DNA from: Cephalotrichum gorgonifer
Taxonomy: Eukaryota; Ascomycota; Sordariomycetes; Microascales; Microascaceae
Direction of reading: 5' to 3'
Assembly: GCA_900312665.1 (NCBI GenBank)
Contig: ONZQ02000003.1
Coordinates: forward strand, 888,648-952,647
Length of the DNA stretch: 64,000 nucleotides
In this document: positions 1 to 10,800 of the stretch, piece after piece
Layout: each line of letters begins with the position of its first letter
How positions within the stretch are numbered: position 1 is the first letter of the stretch
The notes under the pieces: generated by a model
What the model was told of the DNA's origin: nothing
Database searches by the model: none
What the model saw: the letters and a program-made list of their open reading frames with translations, nothing else
Translations under genes and position numbers: made by a program

Positions 1-103
1 ACCAACGCGACCCAAACTATCATTGTTCATCCCATCAGTACAGGCCTTTTTTCCCCGGCTGCGATACCATCGATAGCAAATCAGTAGCGTCCAAACCTCG
101 ACC

Positions 104-874
104 ATGTACTTCTCTCGGTTAATCAGGGCGCTTCTCGTCGCGCTCTCCATCGTTTCCGTAGCGCAGGCAATTGGGATCGACCATGCGCCGGGGGCCCCGG
201 CCGGGGCCGTCGTGAGGAGGCAACAAGACTCCTCCGACACGTCGAAGGACGTGCCGTCGCCGACGCCGACGACCTCTGATAAGTCCACCACAACCTCTGA
301 CGACAACACGCCCACGCCCACCACCACCCCGCCCACTGATCCCACCGACAACTCGCCCTCGCCGACGCCGTCGAACACTGCCACGGACGAAACGACGACG
401 ACCACCAGCAAGACGGATAAGACGGAGGAGACCTCTTCGTCCAAGACGCAGGAGAAGCCTATCACGGAGACGCACACCACCGTCATAACCACCACCAACT
501 CTGAGGGCAAGCCGACCTCCTTCACCACCGAGTCCACCGTCGTGCGGACGCCCGGCCTCTCGTCCGACGACGACTCGGGCAAGTCCCAGAGCATGTCGCC
601 CGAGACGAGGAACATTGTCATCGGCTGTGTCGTCGGCGTCGGCGGTGCCATCGTGCTGGGCGGCCTCGGCTTTGTGGCCTGGAGGATCTGGGGACGGAAG
701 AAGGCCACTGAGGAGAGTGATGCCTTCGGCGCCTACGAGCCCATGGACAAGTCCGATGCGGGGAGGTCGTCGCCCTCGGGCGGCGTCGTCGGCGGCCCGC
801 AGAGGAATCCCTTCCAGCAGACGCTCGAGACGTACCATGCGCCGACCCAGGTGAACGCCTCGTCAAACTTCTGA
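104..874 (+). CDS. Mid2-like Ser/Thr-rich single-pass membrane protein
   Basis: Single-exon protein of 256 residues. An N-terminal signal peptide (about residues 1-22) is followed by a mature region almost wholly of Thr, Ser, Pro, Asp and Lys (about 45-165), which is expected to be heavily O-mannosylated. One transmembrane helix lies at about 171-193, followed by a basic stop-transfer Arg-Lys-Lys and a short cytoplasmic tail of about 55 residues. An Arg-Arg pair at residues 38-39 could be a Kex2-type site. The architecture is that of fungal Mid2/WSC-type cell-wall stress sensors and related plasma-membrane glycoproteins, but there is no Cys-rich WSC module. Such proteins usually signal wall damage to Rho1 and the cell-integrity kinase cascade; that role is inference from architecture. 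No intron is needed. The antisense frame is open only because of the repetitive GC-rich codons. Confidence 0.8.
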   Translation: MYFSRLIRALLVALSIVSVAQAIGIDHAPGAPAGAVVRRQQDSSDTSKDVPSPTPTTSDKSTTTSDDNTPTPTTTPPTDPTDNSPSPTPSNTATDETTTTTSKTDKTEETSSSKTQEKPITETHTTVITTTNSEGKPTSFTTESTVVRTPGLSSDDDSGKSQSMSPETRNIVIGCVVGVGGAIVLGGLGFVAWRIWGRKKATEESDAFGAYEPMDKSDAGRSSPSGGVVGGPQRNPFQQTLETYHAPTQVNASSNF

Positions 875-1904
875 TGATGCTCCTTTTCTTTCACCTCTCG
901 CGTATTTTTATGTCTCGGCATACAAGGGATGGGCACACACATCCATACCTAGGCTAGGCTAATATTTGCCTCGCCTTATTTTTGTCTTTTCTCGTTACCG
1001 GACCCCATTCCAACCGCATCATCGGAGATTCATTCCTTCATCGATAAAACACGGGGGTCACTGGAGTTTACGGCTGCTCTTCTCATTTGAACTTTTTTCC
1101 CCTGGGACTTTTCCACCTCAAAGCGACAACTCGACAAGTTTGATATGTTTTTTAGACGCATGTACCGCTGCTACTTTTGGCGCGCATACTTTACTGTCAA
1201 TGCAGGCCACACTCATCCCCTCCTGTTTACATATAGTCTGGACTGGATCGCTGCGGTCCTATCTCACCTGGGAGGCAGACCATGGAACGGAATGCGGAAA
1301 TGGAAGTCTCGGGGCGACAAACCCTCTCTTCCTGCCTGTTTCTCGGGGCGGCCTCCAGGGGAAGTGCGGCCCGCTCTTTTCTTCTGTATTTATGTTTTGT
1401 TCATCTAGCATGTTTAATTTATATTGATGTCCAGTCTAGAAATACCCAGTTCGCGTCTCGATGGAACGAGTTCTCGCGCCTCGTTATTTAGTAAATATCA
1501 TTCAGGAGATCATTCCATCTGCACCGCCCATAATACGCCATAGAAGTGAGGGGATGCATACCACGTGACCTAATTGCTGCAGGAGAGAGACCGGCGGGTA
1601 GTGTCGTGGTATGACGTCTCAGGGTCGTTTCAGCTCGACCCAGCGCTTCGCTACATTCGTAGATCAGGAGTTTCACCGAGTTCTAGAGGGAGGCGGGGGA
1701 CAATGGTATTGTCTCTCCCTTCTGTCTCTCGTCTGTCTCTCGCCTTGAGCTTCTAGTTTGCTTCATTTTTACTGTTAGGTTCACTTTGCAATTCGCACAC
1801 GGGCGATACCATCTCTCCGCCTGTTTCTGATATCTTACACGATCCAGCCTTCCACGGGCCTTGCTAGACCTACGCTTTCTCCGAATAATTCTCTGATCGC
1901 CAAG
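875..1904. other. intergenic, 1.0 kb
   Basis: This stretch holds the 3' region of the Mid2-like gene and the promoter of the secreted-protein gene. A CACGTG E-box core lies at 1562-1567. The open frames around 966-1427 overlap one another in different frames and show no domain or codon bias, so I see no gene here. Confidence 0.6.
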
Positions 1905-2710
1905 ATGGTAGTCTACGGAAGGAATCTTCTCGCCGCCATGGCCTTGCTTCTTGCCGGCGCGACGGCGATAGACCTCACGTCGGAGATGAACAGCGGGTGG
2001 ACGCTGGGGCTTCGTCCCCGGCAGGCCGCGCAGAACCTCCAGAGCTTCGCGGGCAGCCTGGGCGGCGTGGCTGCTTCGGCGGTGCGTTTTTCGATTCTAA
2101 GCCCTGATTTTTCCAACCGAGTTGCGGAAACTGAGGGGGCTTTTCGTTGCTGACGTTCTCCCGCCTATGGATAGATCTCGAACTCGGGCGACCCCGAAAG
2201 GCCGTTTACTGTTGACGGTGATACCTTTGTGCGTCTCGCTCCCTCCCACGTTTGGGTTTTACCTTTTCGCCTGGATAGTGGGGGATAAAGTGACTGGAGC
2301 AGTTTAAACTAATGCGGGGAGATGAAAAATGCAGAATGACTTCGCGACGGCAGCAGGCAGGTCCTGCGACAACCAGAAGAACAACTGCGCGGAGCTGGCC
2401 AACAACGGAGGCGGGGATTTCGAGGTCGGCGACTGCGACAAGCAGAACGGTGAGTTAGCTTCTCAACCGAAACCATGCCCTTCTTTCCACCTGCGCCCCT
2501 CTCCCCCCTTTCTCTTGCCCTTCCCCCTCCCACTGATACCTACACCTCCTCTTCTCCCCCTTCCGACGTCAGTGGTGGCTTTCCTGTGCTGACGGATCCG
2601 GGTTTGCAGAGGCGTGTAAGGCGGGGATAAGTTCGGCGAGCGCGACGAGTTTCGGGGAGCCGGCGCTCGTTAGCTCGGATGCGCAGTTCGATTTCTTCTG
2701 CGACGTGTAG
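1905..2710 (+). CDS. small secreted cysteine-containing protein, four exons
   Basis: Exons at 1905-2081, 2175-2228, 2335-2449 and 2610-2710 join in frame to a 148-residue protein. Donors are GTGCGT, GTGCGT and GTGAGT. The acceptors all end in AG, and intron 2 has a CTAAT branch site. The first about 22 residues are a signal peptide ending near Ala-Thr-Ala. The mature part has five cysteines, in the arrangements CDNQKNNC, GDC, EAC and a C-terminal FFC just before the stop. This CDNQ...C...C...FFCD pattern occurs in a family of short secreted proteins widespread in Pezizomycotina; no biochemical function is known to me. It could be a wall-associated protein or effector-like, but nothing here decides that. 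The gene ends only 31 bp before a tRNA gene. The boundaries are my own reading from splice consensus. Confidence 0.75.
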
Positions 2711-2741
2711 GAGTGGTAGGAAACAACAGCGAGACCCGCCT

Positions 2742-2830
2742 TCTTTCTTGGTCTAGTGGTAAGGATACCTGCCTGTCATACAGACAGTGCGTGTTCGCAG
2801 GTGGCCGGGGTTCGATTCCCCGAGAGAGAG
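2742..2830 (+). tRNA. tRNA-Asp(GTC) with 17-nt intron
   Basis: The cloverleaf folds completely. The acceptor stem pairs 2742-2748 with 2823-2829 (one G-U), with discriminator G at 2830. The D arm starts at 2751. The anticodon stem CCTGC (2768-2772) pairs with GCAGG (2797-2801). The anticodon GTC is at 2775-2777, and the T arm is CGGGG-TTCGATT-CCCCG. An intron occupies 2779-2795, one base 3' of the anticodon as is usual for nuclear pre-tRNAs. Intron bases 2783-2787 (GACAG) are complementary to 2773-2777 (CTGTC), the anticodon-intron pairing expected for splicing-endonuclease recognition. Confidence 0.95.
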
Positions 2831-4869
2831 TTAATCGGCTCATTTTTGCTTTTTTTTTTTTTCCCCTCTGGAGGTGGCACTGGCATGCTTGGCGTTTGAC
2901 TCGGGAATGTTTTTTGTGCGGATCGGATACCTTAGAGATGTGGTCATAGTTCTAAATCGAAGTTCATGTTGAGTATGATGGACCATGATGTTTATCCCAA
3001 GTCAAGGTCGACGGGGCAAGCTCGCCGAAGCATGCACCTCTGGCATCGTGAAAGCGAGTCAGGGGGCCTGGCGGTGAATCCCTAGCGGTGAGCTCCCTGG
3101 AGTCAAAATCGGTTCAGGGTCCTTAAAGTTCAGGCACGTAGAATAAAGGGCGACCTCGAATTGGGTTGTTGGCACTGCGCTTGTGCCTGGTGCTGGACCC
3201 TTTTCTGCGGACCCACATGTTCAGGACCCACCGTGGACTTCTTCTTTCAGCCACCCCTTGCGCCGCTGGGGGGAAAAGTACAGCGCTATTGGTATTGCTT
3301 TCACTGGCGCAGGACCGAAATGGCTCCATGGAAGGTTCCGGTTCCCCACTTCGGAGTACATGTATTATGGATGGCGCACCCCATTCTTGTTCATGTGCAT
3401 GTCACTCTCCAGGGCCCCTTTAGCGGGTGGGGAGCTGGAGGCAATAGACCCTTTGAAATTAGTGAAGGAGCCCTTTAAATTACGCCCCCGAGTACGAGTC
3501 CGAGTACGAGTCCGTTGTAATGCGCTTCTGGTGTGCATACTAGTACTTGGGAAGACTGCGACGAGTATATTCGAGGCTTTCATCTCCCAGGAATGCCATA
3601 GCAATCCCTTCAGAGAACCTTCGCCCTTCGCTGGGTGCAAACTTGTGTTCGTCGCGAGCCAGCCCCGGGCGACAGTGCGAAAGAAAGCCGAGGCCTGCAT
3701 AATCCGCCCCCGGATCGGCCCTGATACTTTGTACGAGTACAAGTATCATGGAGTACAGTACCTGTACTACCCCGTAGGATGGATATCCTGTGCCAAGCCT
3801 CCTTCCCTCGGGTTCGTTAAATAAGGAACTAGGGAGTCAGGAGTACATTCGTGTACAAAGAACGAGATGTGATTTCCAAAGGACCGACTGTACTTTCCTA
3901 TACCATCAGTGCCAACCGGTATCGCCCAATGCCTTTGCCTTGCTGGCTCTGCCCTGCGAGGACAAGCCACTGGCTATGCTCCGCTGGCTACACGGAGTAC
4001 TTATACCTACTTGCATTCATTTCTGGCGTATTGGGAGACGTAACTATACAAGTACTTTCTCGGAGGTGGGCCTGATCCATGTGAAAGGACACTTGACACT
4101 TTTGTACTGTCCTGTCTACGGGTGTCCCCGTCCAATCCATCTCAACCCTCGCGCCACGGCCTTGCTGTCATGGTCTGTTGCCCAACGTCAAAGACCACGA
4201 ATGTCTGGCCCCCGAAACAAGAGTATTCAACACAAAATATCACGACTTACCTTTGCCCAGAAAATACCCTGTGATGTGGAACCCCATGTTTATGGTTCCA
4301 ACATCCCCCTGTTCCCTATTCCATTCCACATTCCAGATCCCCTGTAATAATGCCCCGGCTCCATTATGTCACTCGCCTTTAATGAGATCATTTGATGTTC
4401 CTTCCGTATTGGGCATTCGTACAAGTACTGTCGTGTTAATAATTTTTTACCCTTAATCCCTGAATTCTCCCGCCGCCACTCCGCGCTGTTACGTTAATCT
4501 TCCACTTTGCCGGAAAACGCGTCGCGACCTACCCGGACCTCAACCTTTTCCTCCCCTCCCACTTGTTCGTTCACGAGAGAGCTGCGATGACTTGTTTTGC
4601 TGCTGCTGGACGCAAAATTGATATCTAGCTTGTCAAGTGGACGATAAGGCTCCGACACGCCGAGTTGAAGAGACTCAGCTGCAGGCGACTCGACTTTCGT
4701 CTGCGCTGATCTCGGGTGAGTGCTTAGCCCCCTTTCCTTCTCCCTTTCTTTTTTTTCCCTTGTCCGAGACAACAAAGCACGAGGATTCTTTTTTTGTGGA
4801 AGAAGACAGCCCGCCGCCCGCACGCGGGGTTCCCCAAACTCGGCGCCATAGCTAACGCTGCCACTTGAT
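2831..4869. other. intergenic, 2.0 kb; promoter of the scaffold gene
   Basis: No convincing gene. The overlapping open frames at 3161-4347 lack domains, conserved-looking segments or a consistent frame. A 12-nt tandem repeat lies at 3490-3513, and copies of a TACTCGTACAAGTA-like motif lie at 3731-3747 and 4416-4430. The last 400 bp are pyrimidine-rich. A GTGAGT (about 4713) followed by a CATAG (about 4852) would allow a 5'-UTR intron in the downstream gene. Confidence 0.55.
3490..3513. repeat. 12-nt tandem repeat, two copies
   Basis: The unit GAGTACGAGTCC is present twice head to tail and is followed by a partial third copy (GTCCG). It belongs to the same GTACGAGTAC-type sequence family seen elsewhere in the intergenic DNA of this window. 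Confidence 0.8.
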
Positions 4870-7800
4870 ATGAAAATAGCTATCGTGAAGACGTCTCCCC
4901 AACAGTCGCCGCCATCCCGTCCTGCTGCACGGGACGGCAGCCCTGATCCGTCTAGGGCCCAATCGCCCGCCCTCTCCACGACCTCGACGGCCGACTGTGA
5001 ACTGGGATACTCGCCTGTCCTGCCTCCGCTGCCAGCCCCGATCCTCCCGGCACGGGCGTTGGAGTTGTTGAGGACGCCTCCCAACGAACCCGAGGACGAC
5101 CGATACATCACGGCGAGTTGGGGGTCCCCCTACCCGGATACCCACCACGACCATCTTCGACAGGAGAGCTTCAGTAGCGAAAACTCTGAAGATTCCCCGA
5201 TCCACCAACTCGACCTTCACACTCCCTTCCTGCGACCCACGCCCGAGCTATCGAGGGAGCTTGCCGAGCAATCAAATTACGCCTTCGTGAGCGCCTCGGT
5301 ACTTGCTAATCGAGCCAGGCGACAGACACGGGGTCTCACCGAGGACTGGATCCGCCAGCACACCGCTTCTGATCTTGAAGAGGCGCGCCTCTGGCTGAGC
5401 GACGGAACCGCAGATCACGAGCCCTCTTCATTGAGCGGCTCAGTTTCGAGTGACCACGGGTGGCTTGAGCCCTACGATCTTCGAACCCCACGAGCTAATC
5501 CTAATAATCCTCTCGCACGCAGGGTGTCCGGCAGACTCCCGCGAACCCGTTCGAGTGTTGAAACTCTCACCCCAGAAGCGCTTGCACGCATGACCGGCTC
5601 ACCTGTTGCCACCAACAGAATGTCGAGTTCAAACCACGATCAACTCCCCACGTCGGGGGTATCCGACACGCCCGCGCTCTCCCCCGAGGAGCAGCCTCCG
5701 ACGCCATATACCTCTATCCCCCCAATGTCGGTCCCAGCGCCGGTTCCGGTGCTAGACCAGGAAGCCAAGGTGCAAAAGTCGCCGTCGAAAGCTTCGCCCT
5801 CGAGGTCGAAGGTGAGCGACCCGGCGGCGCGTGTCCAACGGCCGAAGAAGAAGGTGCCATGGAAAGGAAAGAACATCCTCGTCCTTCTCCCGCTAGATGA
5901 TGAGCGCGGACAGCCCGGCAAGCCACCTTTGCCTATGACCCAGATCGATGTGCAGAAGATGTGGAAATCGTGGGACGAGTTGGGCTACAACACCCGGGGC
6001 TTCGATCTGAACCACGACGACACACAGGCAGAATGCGAAAGCTCGCAGAGCAGGGCATTCTGGCCTAGCCATGCAGATATGGCCAGGGAGCACCGCGAAA
6101 GGAAGTTTACCGTCATGCTCCCTGATCTGAATGGTAAGTTCGATCTTACTGGGGTGCCTCGCAAGTTGTTCGTCACTGACAATCTCGTAGCCTGGAAGAA
6201 CTATGTCGCTGAGCTAGCCGAGGCGAAGCTCCGCGCTCTCGGTGTATCGGGCGTCGATGAAGACCTGGGTCCGCTACCGTCGGTCTCACCCGTGGATTCC
6301 AACGCGAGCCGGATCCCGTCCAGCCAGCACCCCGGGATGCCTTTCTCCCCCCCGATCCCGACATCCTCCGCTTCCAGCAACCCATTCCCTTTCGCTACCA
6401 CGCATTCCATGCCCGGGGGACGAGCGTCGTCGGTCACAAGTCCTGGCATCCAATCGACTGCTTCTCCATTCGGGCATCATGGGAAGTACAACCCACGGCA
6501 ATCAATCTCCATCCCCGCGTCATCCTCGCCCTTCCAGATACCTCCTCAGGCGTCCCCTCACAACTGGGCCCAGCAGGCCTTGTTCATGCAGGGCATAAGC
6601 CGCGGCGACTCTCCCCTAAGCCTAAATGGCATCGCGTCTCCTACGTCGCCGTTCCAGCAGACCGGAAGTCCGGGCTTCAATACCCATCAGAGGCACCAAT
6701 CCCTGCAATATCCCATACTGCCGCACCAGCAGAGCTCGTACTTCCCGCAGCGCGCCACGCCTACCCTCCAGGAGCTTCGAGAGGTGGACGAGGAGGTGCC
6801 TAGCAAGAGCCCATCCAAGACCCCCGAGGCCCTCAACCAGAACCCTCACGGTCTCCAAGCCGAGATCGATGACGCCGAGTACCACCTCGAGGAGCAGCTG
6901 CGGAATGAACTGGAACATGACGACTACAGCCCGCATCACGATAACGATCAGGGCAAGGCCTTCCACATCCCGAATGCCGACTACTTCCCCACATCTCATG
7001 GCCGCCACCAGTCCGTCCAGTTCGCGATGCCGGACCACGCCGCTCGTAACTCGGGACCCGCCCCCGTCCTCCACCATCCGCGCCCTCATAGCCGCGGCCG
7101 TTCACTCGGGCACAACTTCTTCATGGGCAATGATGACGCTCGAGACATTGGTGCTGAAGACCGCAGCTTCAGCAGCTTCAAGCTACCCGCCGAACCAGCC
7201 GCCTCCAAATCAGACGATGTCGATGAAATCCAGACCAATCCTAGCAACTTGGGAACCCCCGTCCAGGACTTCGACCTAGCCAGCGCCCTGCAGCAAAACA
7301 TGCACCGGCGTGGCTTCTCTGGCGCCAGCAACCCCTGGGACAACTCCTCGGTTGCCAGTAATCCCGTCAGCGGACATATGAGCCATGGCAGCAAGTCCTC
7401 TTTCTCAAAGCTCAACGTCCAGGCACCGGAGTTCAAATTCAACCCCCAGAACACCTTCAAACCGGCACAGGAACAGTTCGTCTTTGGCGGCAATACCTTC
7501 CAGCCCCAGCCGACTATCCTCCAGACAAACCCGGTGACGCAGCCCCTGCCGCACTCGGCAACGTCGAGTCTGTTCAGCATGTCGACGGGCTCCAAGATCA
7601 ACGCCACCGCTCCCGTCTTCTCCCCCGGGCAAAGCGAATTCAGCTTCTCGACCTCGGGTCCCAAGTTCCGCCCCGATGCGCCAGCCTTCACTCCTTCAGG
7701 CGCGACCTTCTCCGATGCAATTACGAGCCCGGTTTCCGGCTCGGAGAGCAGCAAACGCGAGAGCTCCATGTTTGGGAACATCACTATCCCTGTTGCTGAG

Positions 7801-10800
7801 ATGGTTAAGCCAGCTAAGAAGTCGAAGGCTATCCCGATTGTGCGACCTTCAAGTCGCCAGTCATCGCCTGCTGCTCCGGATGGTACGCATGGCGATGCGG
7901 ATGGCCGCCGACCGATGACGGACGACTCACGCATTAAGCGTGCCCGCGCATTCGTCAGTGATGACGGTGATGAAGTACCTCTATTCGCCGACTCTCCCCA
8001 TGCCGAGGACTTGCCCGCGTCTCCTCAGCCTGCCGACCTTGAGAAGACGCCCCAACCTGACACCGCTCTCGACAACGGATCTGGCGACGAAGCCGCTGAG
8101 CGAGCCGACACCTCGATGTCATCCATGATGGCATCTGAGGCTACGGACGCCAAGCCCACTGCGCCCACCTCGGCCTCCAGCCCATCGGAGGTCTCCCCGC
8201 GGTGGGGTTCGTTCGAGTTCGACTCTCGAGCAGAGATGCAGAGCTTCAACCATGCTCTGCCTGTGGGAGACGCGCCGCCGTTCTTCAGGGGTCACAAGAA
8301 GTCGCTCTCTGCTACGGCTAAGCCGTTCACTCCTGGTGTCTTATTCCAGAAGGATGAGCCTGAGGCTACAGACGACGAGAGTGTGAACGATGGTGAAGTT
8401 GAGGTTGTTGATGAGGTCGAGCAGGTCTGCGACGCTGAGCAAGTTGACGAAATTGAACATGTTGATGACAAGGAGATTCCTGCTTCCGAAACCTTCAACC
8501 CCGATGCTCCGGCGTTTGAACCAGTGGCCTTCAATCCCAACGCCACTGCCTTCAATCCCAGCACTACTGCCTTCAGCCCCACTGCCAAGAGCTTCGAGCC
8601 CGCGCCTTTCAACCCTGCCGTGGTGGAATTCAAGCCACAGTGGGAGGAACCGGAGGCTGAAGAGCCCCATCAATCAGTGGAGGAAACTAGCGAGGGAGCT
8701 GCGGAGGAAGAGGAACCGGCATCTCCTCCTCAAGCACCGGTCTTGCACCGTGTGCCGCAAGGAATGGCCGCGTCTCGGTTCGCTTCCCCTCCACCAAAGC
8801 CCAGGGGTCTCGCCGCCTCCCGCTTTGCTGCTTCACCTTCGCCCGAACCCCAAGTTGAGCAACCGTCACCCGTCTCGAGTAAGGATGGCGAATGGGAGCC
8901 GGAGGCCATTGAGCGACAAATATCTGCTACGCCGGAACCATTCAAGGAAGAGGTACACGAGGATGAGCCGGCTGCGGTTAAGGAGGCCGCGAGCCCGACT
9001 TTCGAGGAGATCGATGCTGTCATGCGCCATATCGACGCGACCGACCCTTACAAGGGGGTTAACTACCGCGCCGATTCGCCCCTTCAGTGGCGCCAGCCAA
9101 GTCCTACGCGGCAGCTTCCACTTCCCGTCGCCACCACCGATTCTCCATTCCATCTACCGCCGACTGAGCACTTGCGAAGCGATGCGCCCAGCCCAAGTCC
9201 TCGCCGTTACCTCGCTCTGCCGGGCGAGATCGATCATCCCATCATGACTACCGAGCTAGACGATCCGTTCGTGGAGGCACCGGGCAGCGATCACCCATAT
9301 GAAGGAACTGTTCATCGACTCAACGCATCTCGGACGCTACCAGCTAGTGAGTGGGATGAGGACTTCAGCGAAGTTGAACAGGACAAACTGGAGCACAGGG
9401 TGCAGTTCTTTGACGGACGTATTAATGATGTTGTTGGCGCCGTCTTGTCCTCTCGCCTCGATCCGGTTGAAAGGTCTCTCGACGTCATCCAGCGCGCACT
9501 ATCTAAGATGTCTGGCCGCGGAGTCTCTGCGCATCGGGACAGGCGCAGCACATCTCGAGAGGAGGAGAGCGATGCTGATGACGAGGACGACGAGCCTGGC
9601 CACCATCGGTCAATGAGTCCACAGCGCAGCAAGCGCGGGGACCAGATTCGCGCCGCCGTTCTCGACGCGCTCGCCAGCCATCAGCGCGCTACCCTGGCTC
9701 CGGTTTCCGCCGACCCGCTGCCTGTGCAAGATAACCAGGTTATCCTGAAGGCTCTGGAGGAAATGAAGCAGGAGTTTGGCACGAACCTGCGCCTTGATTT
9801 CCGTGGCGAGGATCTCCGCAATATTGTAGAGGATGCCGTCGAACGCCGCATGCCCCCGACCCCTCAGCCTGATGAGGAGAGCAACCGGAAGCTCGAGGAA
9901 ATGAAGGCGAAGATCCTGGATCTTGAAAACCGCCTCGCTTCCGAACAGGCCCGGGCCGAGGCAGAAATCGCGGCCCGCCGTGAAGCGCAAGACGCCGCTG
10001 CAGAGCTTCAACGGGCGCTCAGTGGCGCTGAGAGCAAATTGGAAATGGAGGTCGTGAACCGCAAGATGTTGGACGAGGTCGTTGTCGACTTGAATGAGGA
10101 TTTGAGAAACCAAAAGCAAGCGACAGAGGCATTAGTCAATGGCCTGAACGAAGATCTGAGAGCTCAAAAACAAACATCCGAAGAACTACACAACGGACGA
10201 CGGGCTGCGGAGGACAGACTTTCCGAGGTGCAACGACTCCTCCGAATCTCGACGGAGGAAGAAGACCGACTCCGGGATACCCTTCATGACAGGGAGCAGC
10301 GAATCAAGTCCCTCGAGGAAGCGAGCGGCGAGGCCACGATGCGCCTCGCCCTTCTCGAGGCAGCCCAGACCAGCGCCACTCAATCGACGTCTGAGCTTAC
10401 GAACAAAATCAACACGATGGAGGCCGATCTCCGTGGTGCCAGACAAGAGGTCAACCACTGGAGACAGGAGGCCGAGCACGCTTCGAAGAGCTCGCAACGC
10501 CTGGAGGCTGATCTCGGCGAGGCTTTGCATAAGAAGAAGTACCTTCACAAGCTCCTTGACACTCTCGGCACTCAGCTCGAAGAGAACGAACGGTTGAGGG
10601 ACGACTATAGGAGCAAGTTCATTGCTGTGCAGGAGAACATGGCGCATGCAGCCAGCCAGGTTACGGAAGAGAATGCTCGTCGCACAAAGAGGGAGCAGGC
10701 TCTGATTGCTCGACAGGAAGTGCTTGACGCCAGGCTACAAGCCGAGGCGAAGACTAGGGAGCGTCTGGAGACTGAGCTCGAGCGCCTCGAGGGCATCGAG

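Noticed and set aside
119..838. Long antisense open frame (Arg/Gly-rich) under the Mid2-like gene
   Set aside because: Arises from Ser/Thr/Pro codon bias on the plus strand; it has no domain and is of low complexity.
3161..4347. Several overlapping plus- and minus-strand open frames of 100-210 codons
   Set aside because: They overlap in conflicting frames and lack signal, domain or conserved-looking segments. The region is rich in GTAC repeats that by chance avoid stops.
7086..7934. Antisense 282-codon frame inside the scaffold gene
   Set aside because: Shadow of a disordered Pro/Ser-rich coding region; no independent support.
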